64,000 nt of DNA from an uncultured Pelagibacteraceae bacterium (GTDB lineage Bacteria; Pseudomonadota; Alphaproteobacteria; Pelagibacterales; Pelagibacteraceae). The notes under the pieces are model-generated. The model saw only the letters and a program-made list of their open reading frames with translations. It was not told the origin of the DNA and did no database searches. Both the position numbers and the translations under genes were made by a program. Every line of letters begins with the position of its first letter. The stretch's first letter is position 1. The DNA lies in NCBI GenBank assembly GCA_902591775.1, contig CACJBW010000001.1:1-64000 (forward strand), read 5' to 3'. Below, in pieces: positions 44,865 to 54,068 of the stretch.

Positions 44865-46163
44865 TTATCTGAGTTTTAGGTATTCGCTATTTAATAAGCC
44901 TGCTGACTTCAACAGTCGATATTGGGCTAATAAGTAATTTCTTTCAGCTTCGGCAAGATTAATTTTAGCATTTATTAAATTTGATCTTGATTGAAGAACA
45001 TCAAATGTAGATCTATTCAAACCACTCTCATATTCAAAGCTAATTCCCTCATTTGCAATTTCAGCGGCTTTAACTTGTGATTGTACGGCTCTTAAAAGAC
45101 TTTTTGAGGACTCTAAAGTAGACCAAGCTGCAGTAACACTTTGAGTATTATTTCTAAAGGCATTCTCAAGTAGTAATTTTTTCATACCTTTAACTTGAAG
45201 ATTTTTATTTACGTTAGATTTATTCTTTCCACCAAATTGAAATGGCCAACTTACTGTTGCTTGAAGAACATCTTTTTCTCTTTCATCATAAGTGGCACTT
45301 AAATCATCTGTATATGATCTTTCAAGTGAAAGTTTTGCTGTAGGAGATAAATCTGACCTTGCAATTTTAACATCTAATTCAGATTGTCCATATTCTATTT
45401 CTGCGATTATAAGGTCAGGACTTTTTTGTTCAGATATTTTTTTTGCATCAACTAAAGTAGATGGAAGTGGAACTTCAGAATTATATATTTTTTTTAATTT
45501 TTCATTACTAGCAATCGGTCCAATAATATTTTCATAAGCTAATTTACTAGTTACAATATTATTTTGCGCTCCAATATAGCCCGCTTGTGCTCCTGACAAA
45601 GAAGATTGTGACTGTGCTAAGTCAGTTGCAGTTATTTGAGCTCTTGATAGTCTTGCATTATCTATTTCGAATTGTCTTTGAAGTAAGTTAACATTTTCTT
45701 CATTGATACTTAATTTCTCATAAGCAAGAATTAAACCTGTGTAAGCCTCAATTGCTTTCATAAAAACATCTTGCTCTTTTTTAATAAGTTGTGCTTCAGA
45801 CAAGTTTAACCCTAATTTACTTTTTTCATATTTTGTATCACGTCCACTGCCATCTAAAAGTGTTTGCTCTAATTTTATAGAAGATGTCATAGGATTTGTA
45901 TTAGTAATTGAAGCATCAGTACCATTTTGATTTGTTAGTTTATTAGTATCTTCAAAGCTTTTGGTTCCGGAAAGTGTTAAAGTTGGAAAAAAATCACTTT
46001 TAGAAATATTTAAAACTTCTTTTTGAACTTCCAAATTTTTTCTTTCTGCTTGTAACTCTAAATTATTCTGAGAAGTAATTTTTAATGCTTCACTCAAAGT
46101 TGCAGCGCTAGCTGGCAAGATAAAAACTATGAAACAAGTGATAATTAAGGATAATTTTTTCAT
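44865..46163 (-). CDS. TolC family outer-membrane efflux/secretion protein
   Basis: A 432-residue TolC-like protein: signal peptide (LSLIITCFIVFILPASAA), then two repeats of long amphipathic helices with the family stretches LSEALKITSQNNLELQAERK (in part), LEQTLLDGSGRDTKYEKSK, DLAQSQSSLSGAQAGYIGAQ and RSTFDVLQSRSNLINAKINLAEAERNYLL (in part). It forms the outer-membrane channel for type I secretion or RND efflux. No cognate inner-membrane pump is in the window. It overlaps the kinase-like gene by 4 bp. Confidence 0.92.
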   Translation of the reverse strand: MKKLSLIITCFIVFILPASAATLSEALKITSQNNLELQAERKNLEVQKEVLNISKSDFFPTLTLSGTKSFEDTNKLTNQNGTDASITNTNPMTSSIKLEQTLLDGSGRDTKYEKSKLGLNLSEAQLIKKEQDVFMKAIEAYTGLILAYEKLSINEENVNLLQRQFEIDNARLSRAQITATDLAQSQSSLSGAQAGYIGAQNNIVTSKLAYENIIGPIASNEKLKKIYNSEVPLPSTLVDAKKISEQKSPDLIIAEIEYGQSELDVKIARSDLSPTAKLSLERSYTDDLSATYDEREKDVLQATVSWPFQFGGKNKSNVNKNLQVKGMKKLLLENAFRNNTQSVTAAWSTLESSKSLLRAVQSQVKAAEIANEGISFEYESGLNRSTFDVLQSRSNLINAKINLAEAERNYLLAQYRLLKSAGLLNSEYLKLR

Positions 46164-47086
46164 CTCTTATATTTTATTGATTTAATTTGATGATTTCTAT
46201 TTAAATTTAATACAATTGATGAATATTTTGGAGCAAATTTAAACATATTTTGTGTGACCCTTTGATAAGTCTGCATAAATGTTAATACTTCATTTTTGCT
46301 CATAACTTTGCTATTTGCTTTGTTTTTTGAGTTTAATTTAAGTAATGCCTCCTGTTTAAGCCTCCAACTTTGTAATAATTTGAAATTACCAGCTTTTAAA
46401 AATAACAAACAGTCTAATTTAGAAAATAATTTTTTATATTTTGTTTGTAGTTGACCATTTACATATTTTCTCCATTTTAAATTTTTATCTGCTGTTCTTT
46501 CAAGAGAATTAATCGATTTTTTTAAGGTTGTATTTTTTTCTGCTCTAGCTCCTACACACCATCCTTCAAAGATTATAACATCTGGTACATTCTTAACTAG
46601 ATACCAAGACTTTCTTTTTAATCTATCATCTATTGCCTTATTAAATTTAGGAAGTCTCTGTTGATTAAATCGCTTTTCCTTTGTTTTTTTAAGAAGATCA
46701 AAAATAAAGTTTACATCGTGAGTACCTGGAACACCTCTGGTCATTAATAAGGGATGAATTTTTTTAGATAATTTTATTCTATCTTTTCGGGTTTTATACA
46801 AATCATCAATTGATATTTTAAAAACATTTAACTTAAAATATTTCGTTAAAATGATTCTTAGAATAGAACTAATTGTTGTTTTACCAGTTCCTTGACCTCC
46901 TGCTAAGCCTATTAAGTAAGGTTTAGATTTATTTGTTCTATTTGAAATCCAGAAACTAATTGGAATTAGAAAAGATTTAATCATCTTTTCTTTATTTTTA
47001 AATTTTTCCTTTGTTGTTTCTTGAGATCTTATAAACTTAAAACAGTCTTTACTAACTTTTTTATAACACTCAGTAATTGATTGCAT
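46160..47086 (-). CDS. P-loop kinase, D-glycerate 3-kinase-like
   Basis: A 308-residue P-loop kinase with Walker A GLAGGQGTGKTT, the substrate loop ISIDDLYKTRKDR, HPLLMTRGVPGTHDVN and VIIFEGWCVGARAE, the pattern of plant/yeast glycerate 3-kinase (GLYK). It would phosphorylate D-glycerate to 3-phosphoglycerate, linking glycolate/glycerate use to glycolysis. Pantothenate and uridine kinases share the fold, but the RGVPGTHD loop favours glycerate kinase. It overlaps the TolC-like gene. Confidence 0.8.
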   Translation of the reverse strand: MQSITECYKKVSKDCFKFIRSQETTKEKFKNKEKMIKSFLIPISFWISNRTNKSKPYLIGLAGGQGTGKTTISSILRIILTKYFKLNVFKISIDDLYKTRKDRIKLSKKIHPLLMTRGVPGTHDVNFIFDLLKKTKEKRFNQQRLPKFNKAIDDRLKRKSWYLVKNVPDVIIFEGWCVGARAEKNTTLKKSINSLERTADKNLKWRKYVNGQLQTKYKKLFSKLDCLLFLKAGNFKLLQSWRLKQEALLKLNSKNKANSKVMSKNEVLTFMQTYQRVTQNMFKFAPKYSSIVLNLNRNHQIKSIKYKR

Positions 47087-47093
47087 AAAAAAT

Positions 47094-47462
47094 TTATTGT
47101 TTTTGATCTAAAGGATGATTTTTGCCATCGTTCACTGGCACATCTTCAATTTCAAATGGCTCCACACCTTCTATACAAGCAATATTTACACCAAATATTT
47201 TTGGATTACTTCTAGGTCTGTTATGAGTATGAATTCCACAAATTGAACAAAAGTAATGTTTAGCGGTATTAGTATAAAACTGATAAAGTGATAACTTATC
47301 CTCTCCTTTTATAAGTTTGAAATCATCAGGACCAAGCACTCCAATAATGTAACCTTTTTTTTTGCAAATTGAACAATTGCAACGCATGATTTTTTCAATA
47401 CCACCCAAAGGCATCTTAACTTCTGCTTCTATTGCACCACAATGACAGGATAATTTTTTCAT
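47094..47462 (-). CDS. GFA/CENP-V domain protein (glutathione-formaldehyde-activating-like)
   Basis: A 122-residue zinc-binding GFA domain protein: LSCHCGAIEAEV, RCNCSICKKKGY, and YFCSICGIHTHNRPRSNP supply the two zinc sites (CxC, CxxC, CxxC). Members have been linked to S-hydroxymethylglutathione formation, though most are of unknown function. A second, more divergent family member lies 19 bp upstream. Given the formate dehydrogenase at 11.4 kb, a role in one-carbon detoxification is possible. Confidence 0.88.
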   Translation of the reverse strand: MKKLSCHCGAIEAEVKMPLGGIEKIMRCNCSICKKKGYIIGVLGPDDFKLIKGEDKLSLYQFYTNTAKHYFCSICGIHTHNRPRSNPKIFGVNIACIEGVEPFEIEDVPVNDGKNHPLDQKQ

Positions 47463-47481
47463 ATTTTAATCTCCTAAAAAT

Positions 47482-47964
47482 TTATCTTTTATTATCTTTT
47501 AAATAATTTTTATATCTTTCGTAACTTTCTTTTGGCCAAGTATTTTTTAAATCATACATTTTTTCAAAACAATTTGCATCATCAGTAAGTTTCAACCATG
47601 GATCTTTATCTTTTGTAAATATATGCGCTTCAGGAGGAAAGTTTTCGGAATTATCTAAAGTTTTAGTTCTAACTGTTGATCGACCAACTGCCGTAGCATA
47701 ATCAGTATAAATATATGTACCACATTTGTTACAAAAATAAGCTCTTGAGGTAGCTCCACTACCTGTTTTAAGTTCAGTTGACGAAATATCACCCTCTATA
47801 ATTAATGTATTGTCTAGAACGCTAGTATTAATAACATAAGAAGATCCAGTTATAATTTTACAATCTTTGCAATGGCAAGCTTGGGTGAATAGAGGCTTCT
47901 CGGTAATTCTATATTTAACCTGACCACAAATACATCTTCCTGTTAAGCTTTCGTTTTTTTTCAT
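47482..47964 (-). CDS. GFA/CENP-V domain protein
   Basis: A 160-residue GFA domain protein with RCICGQVKYRI, ACHCKDCKIITGSSYV and RAYFCNKCGTYIYTD, i.e. all the expected Cys ligands. It is longer than its neighbour at the C-terminus (LKNTWPKESYERYKNYLK). The arrangement of two adjacent GFA genes looks like an old duplication. It is divergent from umuD across a 166-bp regulatory gap. Confidence 0.88.
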   Translation of the reverse strand: MKKNESLTGRCICGQVKYRITEKPLFTQACHCKDCKIITGSSYVINTSVLDNTLIIEGDISSTELKTGSGATSRAYFCNKCGTYIYTDYATAVGRSTVRTKTLDNSENFPPEAHIFTKDKDPWLKLTDDANCFEKMYDLKNTWPKESYERYKNYLKDNKR

Positions 47965-47994
47965 TTTTTATATTTAAACTATTTATGGTTAAAG

Positions 47995-48055
47995 TTATCC
48001 ACAAGTATACTAAATATAGTTTTGATGTTCACGTTTTGATTCACTTTTGATTCAG
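47995..48055. promoter_or_regulatory. DnaA-box match and three tandem 11-14 bp repeats upstream of umuD
   Basis: A perfect TTATCCACA lies at 47995-48003. It is followed by three imperfect tandem units GTTTTGATGTTCAC (48019-48032), GTTTTGATTCAC (48033-48044) and TTTTGATTCAG (48045-48055). This is 25 bp upstream of the -35 of the umuD promoter and might bind a regulator. Confidence 0.45.
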
Positions 48056-48079
48056 TTACAGACTCAAAATACAACCTGA

Positions 48080-48126
48080 TTGACACTATTGAATAACTTG
48101 GATATTAATTAGAACAAAATAAGAAC
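48080..48126 (+). promoter_or_regulatory. umuDC promoter with LexA-type operator
   Basis: TTGACA (48080-48085), 17-bp spacer, TATTAA (48103-48108), then GAAC-N7-GAAC (48112-48126), the complement of the alphaproteobacterial SOS box GTTC-N7-GTTC, covering the expected transcription start. The umuD ATG is at 48131. Confidence 0.85.
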
Positions 48127-48130
48127 ATTT

Positions 48131-48526
48131 ATGAAGCTAACTATACCTTACTATTTACATAAAGCTGGCGCGGGTTTTCCGTCCCCTGCCACAGACTATA
48201 TTGAGGAAGATATCGATTTAAATGTTCATTTAATCAAAAATGTTCCAGCAACTTTCATCATAAGAGTTCAAGGGAAATCAATGGTGGATGTTGGAATTAA
48301 TGATGGCGATCTATTAGTTGTTGATAAAAGTTTAACGCCAAAAAACTTCTCAACAGTTATTGCAAATGTTCATGATGAACTAGTTGTTAAAAGTTTAGTT
48401 CAAGAAAGAGATAAAAAATTTTTAACATCAGGTTCTAAAGAATTTACAGATCGAATTTTAATTAATGAAGATGAAGATATATTTATTTGGGGAGTTGTAA
48501 CTTATGTCATCCATTCAGTATACTAA
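48131..48526 (+). CDS. umuD: UmuD, SOS mutagenesis protein (S24 autoprotease)
   Basis: A 131-residue UmuD. RecA filaments trigger self-cleavage at KAGAGFPSP between Ala14 and Gly15 (Cys-Gly in E. coli). The Ser-Lys dyad is Ser50 in QGKSMVD and Lys87 in LVVKSL. UmuD' then joins UmuC to form DNA polymerase V. The N-terminal arm before the cleavage site is about 10 residues shorter than in E. coli. The gene overlaps umuC by 23 bp, so the two are translationally linked. Confidence 0.93.
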   Translation: MKLTIPYYLHKAGAGFPSPATDYIEEDIDLNVHLIKNVPATFIIRVQGKSMVDVGINDGDLLVVDKSLTPKNFSTVIANVHDELVVKSLVQERDKKFLTSGSKEFTDRILINEDEDIFIWGVVTYVIHSVY

Positions 48527-49781
48527 AAAAATAGCACTTATTGATTGTAACTCTTTTTACGTTTCTTGTGAAAGATTATTCAATCCTAAAATAAGAAAAA
48601 AACCTGTTGTAGTTTTATCTAATAATGACGGTTGTATAATTTCAAGATCAACTGAAGCAAAAGCTTTAGGTATTAAAATGGGAGAACCTTACTTTAAAGC
48701 AAAAGATATTATTATTAAAAATAGAGTTGAAGTTTTTTCATCTAATTATTCTTTATATGGAGATTTGTCTAGAAGGGTGATGCGTACATTAAAAAGATTT
48801 AACTCTGCTATTGAAGTTTATTCTATTGATGAAGCATTTTTAGATTTATCAAATTTTCCAGATAATGAAGTTGAAAAAGTTGGAAGAGAAATTAGAGAAA
48901 CAGTTTTAAAGTGGACAGGTATTCCAACTAGTATTGGTATCGCTAAAACAAAAACTTTAAGCAAGGTTGCAAATCATATTGCAAAGAAAAAAAAATCAGG
49001 TGTAACAAGTTTGATAGGAATTGAAAATATTGATCCAATATTAGAAAAAGTTGAAATTAATGATGTATGGGGTGTAGGAAGACAACTAACGAAATTTTAT
49101 CATAAAAATGGAATTTATAACGCGAAGCAACTTAAAAATAAATCTAATACATGGATAAAGAAAAACTCCAATGTTTTAGGCTCAAGAACTGCAATGGAAC
49201 TAAGAGGAGTTCCTTGTATCGATTTAGAAACAACACAAACAAAAAGAAAAAGCTGTGTTGTATCTCGTTCTTTTGGCCAAAGAATTGAAAAATATCAAGA
49301 ATTAAAAGAAGCAGTTGCAAATTATTGTTTGAATGCGTCTGAAAAAATAAGATCTGAGTCTTTAATTGCAAAATCAATTACAGTTTTTGTTAGAACAAGT
49401 CCTTTTCAAAGTAGATTTGGATATTATTCAAACTCAAAAACGATAGATTTTGCAATTTCAACAAATAATAGTATTGAAATAGTTAAAACTGCTCTAGTTG
49501 CTTTAGACTCTATTTTTAAAAATGGCTACCGTTATCAAAAAGCGGGCGTAATGCTTACTGGTTTATCCAATGAAGATCGTAGTAAGAACCTATTTTATTC
49601 TGAAAAAGACGAGAAAATAAAGGGGTTAATGAGGTCTATTGATAATACTAACTATCGATATGGAAGATCTACGTTAAGTCTTGCTAGTGCGGGTGTTCAA
49701 AAGAGATGGAACATGAGAAGAGAACATTCTTCTAAAATAGATACAGCCGATTTTTACTTACTGCCAACAATTAAAGGTTGA
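48504..49781 (+). CDS. umuC: UmuC, Y-family DNA polymerase V catalytic subunit
   Basis: A 425-residue translesion polymerase. The palm motifs are [16 protein letters not shown] (metal Asp) and [11 protein letters not shown] (two acidic residues), with [11 protein letters not shown] between and [23 protein letters not shown] (in part) after. The little-finger domain starts near residue 245 ([12 protein letters not shown]). The length matches UmuC. Driven by the SOS promoter upstream of umuD. Its 3' end overlaps the convergent amidohydrolase gene by 28 bp. Confidence 0.95.
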   Translation: MSSIQYTKKIALIDCNSFYVSCERLFNPKIRKKPVVVLSNNDGCIISRSTEAKALGIKMGEPYFKAKDIIIKNRVEVFSSNYSLYGDLSRRVMRTLKRFNSAIEVYSIDEAFLDLSNFPDNEVEKVGREIRETVLKWTGIPTSIGIAKTKTLSKVANHIAKKKKSGVTSLIGIENIDPILEKVEINDVWGVGRQLTKFYHKNGIYNAKQLKNKSNTWIKKNSNVLGSRTAMELRGVPCIDLETTQTKRKSCVVSRSFGQRIEKYQELKEAVANYCLNASEKIRSESLIAKSITVFVRTSPFQSRFGYYSNSKTIDFAISTNNSIEIVKTALVALDSIFKNGYRYQKAGVMLTGLSNEDRSKNLFYSEKDEKIKGLMRSIDNTNYRYGRSTLSLASAGVQKRWNMRREHSSKIDTADFYLLPTIKG

Positions 49782-50920
49782 TTAAGATTAATTTTAAAAA
49801 GTTTAGCTGCATTTTTATATGCAATCTTTTCTTGTACATCTGGGCTTAAAGATCCAATCATCAAACGAACATGCTTCATATAGTGTTCAACAAAAACATC
49901 ATGTGCTGGGCTTTTACCTAATTTATGATCAGAACCAAAAAAATATCTATCGGAATATTTTTCCATCGATTTTGCCCAAACCTCATGTAATTTAAATCTA
50001 TAATCATTTGGGATATGCAAATCCTCAAAGCCCCAAAGAGAAGACCAATGAAATGCTATTTTCCAGTCAGTATATGTATTAGGACAATAATCAAAAATTT
50101 CTTCAAGGTCTTTTGTTGGCATCATTCCTGTATGAGCTATCACAATTTTTGCGTTGGGGTATTTTTCACATTTTTTTTTATAAAAATTTTTAAACTCTGT
50201 TAATCTATCTATCCCATCTATTTCATGAAAAGGCTCCAGGTGTAAATTAATCGGCATACGGTGTTCATTGACAAATTCGAACGCCTTATCAATAATTGGG
50301 TGCTTAAGATCTAAATCTAATTGCGGTTGATACCCACCATAAGGGGGATTTTTTTTCTTTTTATTATAGTGAACTAGTCCAGCTTCTCCCAATCCATAAC
50401 ATTGTCCTTTTTTAAATCTTTTAATAGTTTCTTTAAACTCTTTATTAACTTCTGAGTTCTTATATTTTTTTTTATTTGCTGACATTCCAATAAAATTGGA
50501 ATGACAATTAGTTAAAACATTCTGATGCTCTGCAGCAAAATCATAATAATAATTCCAATTATCTTCTGATTTGTAAGTATTTGGAGTTCCCATAATTACA
50601 GACATAAAAACATTTGCCTTATTTGTTAACATTGGCAAATCTTCTATAAAATACTCAGTACCTATATCTAAAGCTCTTCCGGTGGATTTTCTAGGATGTG
50701 CATGACCATCTATTATAGGTCCTAAATAAGGTTTATTTGTATCTCTTACCTCAAGATTATTAAGTTTATAACTGTCTAAAAGTTTTTTTGCTTCTTCACG
50801 ACTTTCAGTTTTTCCAAACATAATTCTTTCATAAGCCCAGTGATCGAATCTATAGTGTTCGTCAAAACTGTTGGCAAACGTTGGTAAAATTAAAAAAATA
50901 AATAACAAAATTTTTTTCAT
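49754..50920 (-). CDS. exported amidohydrolase-like TIM-barrel protein
   Basis: A 388-residue protein starting at ATG 50920 with a signal peptide ([17 protein letters not shown]). The metal-dependent amidohydrolase pattern is seen: the HxH in [11 protein letters not shown], His in NLHLEPFH and IAHTGMMP, and Asp in FFGSDHKLG. These suggest a periplasmic hydrolase or decarboxylase, possibly acting on sugar lactones or uronate derivatives. The start overlaps the stop of the alginate-lyase-like gene (TAATG), so it is the last gene of that operon. Confidence 0.75.
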   Translation of the reverse strand: MKKILLFIFLILPTFANSFDEHYRFDHWAYERIMFGKTESREEAKKLLDSYKLNNLEVRDTNKPYLGPIIDGHAHPRKSTGRALDIGTEYFIEDLPMLTNKANVFMSVIMGTPNTYKSEDNWNYYYDFAAEHQNVLTNCHSNFIGMSANKKKYKNSEVNKEFKETIKRFKKGQCYGLGEAGLVHYNKKKKNPPYGGYQPQLDLDLKHPIIDKAFEFVNEHRMPINLHLEPFHEIDGIDRLTEFKNFYKKKCEKYPNAKIVIAHTGMMPTKDLEEIFDYCPNTYTDWKIAFHWSSLWGFEDLHIPNDYRFKLHEVWAKSMEKYSDRYFFGSDHKLGKSPAHDVFVEHYMKHVRLMIGSLSPDVQEKIAYKNAAKLFKINLNQPLIVGSK

Positions 50921-52188
50921 TAATTCATACACTTTGGTTCAAACCCAAAGTTTCTATCTACAAAATAACCTGACTTTTTAGATTTCCACATCCTATCATT
51001 TGCAACAATAGTATGATCTCTGTCTGTGTACTTCTCAATTAACCAGTCTAGAGAAATGGCCATCTGGTGTACATGATATGTTGCATGTGCTTGATTTTTT
51101 GTAAAATTCTGCATTCCTGATGGGTCTTTACGTTTTCTATAAGTTTTAATGTCTGTCAAACCCAGGTTTAGAACATCGACAGTTTTATCTATTTTTTTCT
51201 TTAATTTTTTTGGAAACTTATTGTAACCCCACAGCTCAGCTATAGCATAAAGCCCGAGCAGATTGTTTACACCTTGTGAATGATACCAGACATCTCTAAC
51301 ACCCCTGAAACTATTATTATGAATGTAGCCATCATCGTATACAACTTTATTAGCTTTACCAATTCCTTTTTTAATCCATTTTGCTACTTCCTCTGGTTTA
51401 TCTTTCCAAGCTAAATATGATAATACAGAAATTGTTCCATCAGCCATTTGAATAAAACCTCTCGCAGATTTTTTTGTTGTTAATTCTTTTGTAGCCCACG
51501 GCTTGATATATTTTTTGTATAAAGTATCAATATACTTATCAATAATTTGAAATTGTTCTTTAGTAAATTGATCCTTCATTAAATATGCTTGTTGAATATA
51601 AGTGGCTCCATAAATTTGAGCTTCATGTGGCCTGTGAGAAATACAAGGTTTGTCACCTTTTGCTTTGCCACCACCGTAGCATAGTTTATCAACTTTGCCT
51701 TGATCTTTTAGTATACTAATTTCTTTGGAAGTTAATGTATTTAACATCACACCTGCTTCAGCCCAGGCTGCCATTACTTTTGCAATAATTGGACCATGTT
51801 CATCCATTTTGTTATTTACGATTGCATAAATAATAGTTCCGTGTAATAGCGCTAACCGGTTAGTATGTTTTTCATGATTCACATATATACTGTTTGATCT
51901 AGCTTCATGATCTTTGTTCCAATTATATTCCGTAAGTTCCATTAAATGATCATAATTATTTCCTTGAAGTTCAGGATTTTTTTTTTTACTTACATGTGTT
52001 ATAGCAAGATCCATTTCCCAATATTCTTTACCCCAACTGCCTTTACCATGCACACCCTCTAGTGAACAAGTTTCTTTTGTAAGCTCGTTAGCAAAGAAAT
52101 ATTTTGGAATAACAATATCATTTTTCTTTGCGTAAGCACTACCACTCAACAACGAAACTAGAACCACGATCCCTAAAAGTTTTTTCAT
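50920..52188 (-). CDS. secreted alginate-lyase-like (alpha/alpha toroid) protein
   Basis: A 422-residue exported protein with signal peptide MKKLLGIVVLVSLLSGSAYA. The mature part is helical with repeated W/Y/H-containing motifs: HRPHEAQIYGATYIQQAY, RGFIQMADGTISVLSYLAW, and VRDVWYHSQGVNNLLGLYA (the region of catalytic Asn/His/Tyr in alginate-lyase-type toroids). It may cleave uronate polymers by beta-elimination. Its 5' 47 bases match the gene at 6209 at 43 positions. It overlaps the next lyase-like gene by 4 bp. Confidence 0.6.
   Translation of the reverse strand: MKKLLGIVVLVSLLSGSAYAKKNDIVIPKYFFANELTKETCSLEGVHGKGSWGKEYWEMDLAITHVSKKKNPELQGNNYDHLMELTEYNWNKDHEARSNSIYVNHEKHTNRLALLHGTIIYAIVNNKMDEHGPIIAKVMAAWAEAGVMLNTLTSKEISILKDQGKVDKLCYGGGKAKGDKPCISHRPHEAQIYGATYIQQAYLMKDQFTKEQFQIIDKYIDTLYKKYIKPWATKELTTKKSARGFIQMADGTISVLSYLAWKDKPEEVAKWIKKGIGKANKVVYDDGYIHNNSFRGVRDVWYHSQGVNNLLGLYAIAELWGYNKFPKKLKKKIDKTVDVLNLGLTDIKTYRKRKDPSGMQNFTKNQAHATYHVHQMAISLDWLIEKYTDRDHTIVANDRMWKSKKSGYFVDRNFGFEPKCMN
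52142..52188 (-). repeat. signal-peptide DNA cassette (copy 2)
   Basis: Matches 6209-6255 at 43 of 47 bases across a 45-kb distance and on the opposite strand. The mature sequences that follow are unrelated (alpha/beta hydrolase against alpha/alpha toroid). Confidence 0.7.
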
Positions 52189-53102
52189 TTCAAAAATGAT
52201 TTTGAAACCTTAAGAATGTGGCTAGGATTAAATTTTTTATCATTTTTTCTATATGAATAAACTTCATATTTTTCAACATTTTGTGACACAAGCTTTTGAC
52301 ATTCAGATTTATTAAACAATTTTTCACATTTTTTTTCAGATCTTACCCCATCAAAAAAAATAATTCTTTGAGGCATTTTATTTGTCTCAAATATATTTTT
52401 ATATCTAGACATAAAGCTATTATATAATCCATATCTTAAGCTTTGCTCTTTACCTTTGCTTGGATGATTTGAGATACCCTTAAAATCAATCTTTAATTGT
52501 CCATCTATCCAGACCCTCATGAAACCCTTATCGGGGTCAGGGTGCCAATTAGTATTAAAAATAATTTGAGTCCAATTACCTAATAATTCTTCATTTTTTT
52601 TTAATAGTATGTACGAGTCTCTAAATGTATCTCCATTTCTATTAAAAGTTAAACCGGCATGCATATGCTGAAACATTACTAATACTTTTGAAGGTTTGTG
52701 CCTTTTCCATTGTATTAAAGACATTTTAGATGGTGCAACTGAATTGTAATCTTTTGGTAAGAAAATATAAAATTGGTACCATCTCTCATATTTTGAAGGA
52801 TATCTTTTGTAATATAATTCAGTTCTTTCTCTATCATTTTCACAATCACTCCATTTTGGTTCATAACCACATTCGCCGTCATTTAGTTCAAATCTAATTG
52901 ATTTTTCTCCAATAATAGAAAAATCAGATACAGAAACAGGGTTAACTGCATGTCTTGCATTTAGAAAATGAAATTGTTCAGGAATTGCTTTTCCATATTT
53001 ATCTTCTTTTAAAGCTTTTTTGACTTTTGAAAATTTTGTTTTTGCAAATGCATTGCTATTAACTAAAAATCCAATTATTAAAAAAATTAAGAAATTTTTC
53101 AT
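52185..53102 (-). CDS. secreted heparin-lyase-I-like polysaccharide lyase
   Basis: A 305-residue protein with a signal peptide (FLIFLIIGFLVNSNAFA). Family hallmarks are RFELNDGECGYEP with DRERTEL (the N-terminal charged strand), YQFYIFLPKDY, SLIQWKRHKP, MRVWIDGQLKIDFKG and LRYGLYNSFMSR. This is the jelly-roll core of heparin-lyase-I-like enzymes. Uronate-containing polysaccharides are the probable targets. It lies between the alginate-lyase-like gene (4-bp overlap) and a second jelly-roll gene (3-bp gap). Confidence 0.7.
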   Translation of the reverse strand: MKNFLIFLIIGFLVNSNAFAKTKFSKVKKALKEDKYGKAIPEQFHFLNARHAVNPVSVSDFSIIGEKSIRFELNDGECGYEPKWSDCENDRERTELYYKRYPSKYERWYQFYIFLPKDYNSVAPSKMSLIQWKRHKPSKVLVMFQHMHAGLTFNRNGDTFRDSYILLKKNEELLGNWTQIIFNTNWHPDPDKGFMRVWIDGQLKIDFKGISNHPSKGKEQSLRYGLYNSFMSRYKNIFETNKMPQRIIFFDGVRSEKKCEKLFNKSECQKLVSQNVEKYEVYSYRKNDKKFNPSHILKVSKSFLK

Positions 53103-53105
53103 TAT

Positions 53106-54068
53106 TTATTTCATTTTTATTTCGGGTAATGGCTTGTCCCATTTTATAGACTTTGAGATTTTTTTTCCATGAGTACTATCACGCCATGAGCTTTTTTTAG
53201 TTTTAACATAAGAAATTGATTCTCTAGTACCAGAAGAATAAGAACATTTACCCTCGTCTAAGATCTGTTCACAACTGTCACTGAAACCAAATTCTTTTAC
53301 AGTTACGGATTGAGTCGGAATTTTATCTAAAGCCATTTGCTCTAACCATCTATAAAACCCCCACTTAAAAGTATAACCATTGCCAATAGTAAAATTTGGT
53401 CCGTATACCTCAAAAATTCTTTGATTGTCTAACCACCCAATTATTTCTCCATTATCTTTTTTTGAAGCCAATATTTTCAAACTCAAAGTTCGATAGTCCT
53501 TATAATCCTCCACATATCCAAGGTAAAATTTGTAACCAATTTTATCAAAATTAGAATTATCTGGGTCCCCCTTTAGGTAAAATACCTCTTTAGTAAAATT
53601 TATTTGATGAGCGATCCTATCATCAGAATATTGAAATTTCATCCAGGGTAAAAGTCTAGAATTACCTTTATTTGCTATTACCTGAAATAAAGAGCCACCT
53701 AAGCCATACTTAATTGGAAATTCATTTAATTTAAATTTATATTTAACATAAACCGGCTTTTCAAATTTTCTAGGCTTTTTCGCATTTGCCATCTCCCATC
53801 TTTGATTTCTTTGACCAGTTCTCTTCCAATCATCTTTATGACCTTTAAACTTTGTATCTAAAGTAATTTTAATTGCTTTACCGTTTTTATCCTCAATAAT
53901 TGATAAAGCTTTTTTTTTTGATATTGATCTGGTATCATTAACTAGTTCTTTTTTAGCTTTTCCTATTAGAATTTCTTTTTTTAAAAATTTGTAGGGATTT
54001 TCAGATGCGTTAGAAATTGTAGATAAAAAAATAAAAAAATAAATAATTAAAAATAATTTTTTCGTCAC
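53106..54068 (-). CDS. secreted polysaccharide-lyase-like jelly-roll protein
   Basis: A 320-residue exported protein (signal peptide LFLIIYFFIFLSTISNA). It resembles its neighbour in strand order: WKRTGQRNQRWEM (counterpart of the Arg/Glu strand), YVKYKFKLNEFP, SLFQVIANKG, IIGWLDNQRIFEVYGP and FKWGFYRWLEQ. It is more divergent and may be a non-catalytic binding partner. It overlaps the DUF1501 gene by 4 bp. Confidence 0.6.
   Translation of the reverse strand: MTKKLFLIIYFFIFLSTISNASENPYKFLKKEILIGKAKKELVNDTRSISKKKALSIIEDKNGKAIKITLDTKFKGHKDDWKRTGQRNQRWEMANAKKPRKFEKPVYVKYKFKLNEFPIKYGLGGSLFQVIANKGNSRLLPWMKFQYSDDRIAHQINFTKEVFYLKGDPDNSNFDKIGYKFYLGYVEDYKDYRTLSLKILASKKDNGEIIGWLDNQRIFEVYGPNFTIGNGYTFKWGFYRWLEQMALDKIPTQSVTVKEFGFSDSCEQILDEGKCSYSSGTRESISYVKTKKSSWRDSTHGKKISKSIKWDKPLPEIKMK

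Noticed and set aside
47995-48003. DnaA box as evidence for a replication origin
   Set aside because: A single box with no cluster, no dnaA/dnaN/gidA context and no strand-composition switch that I can see.
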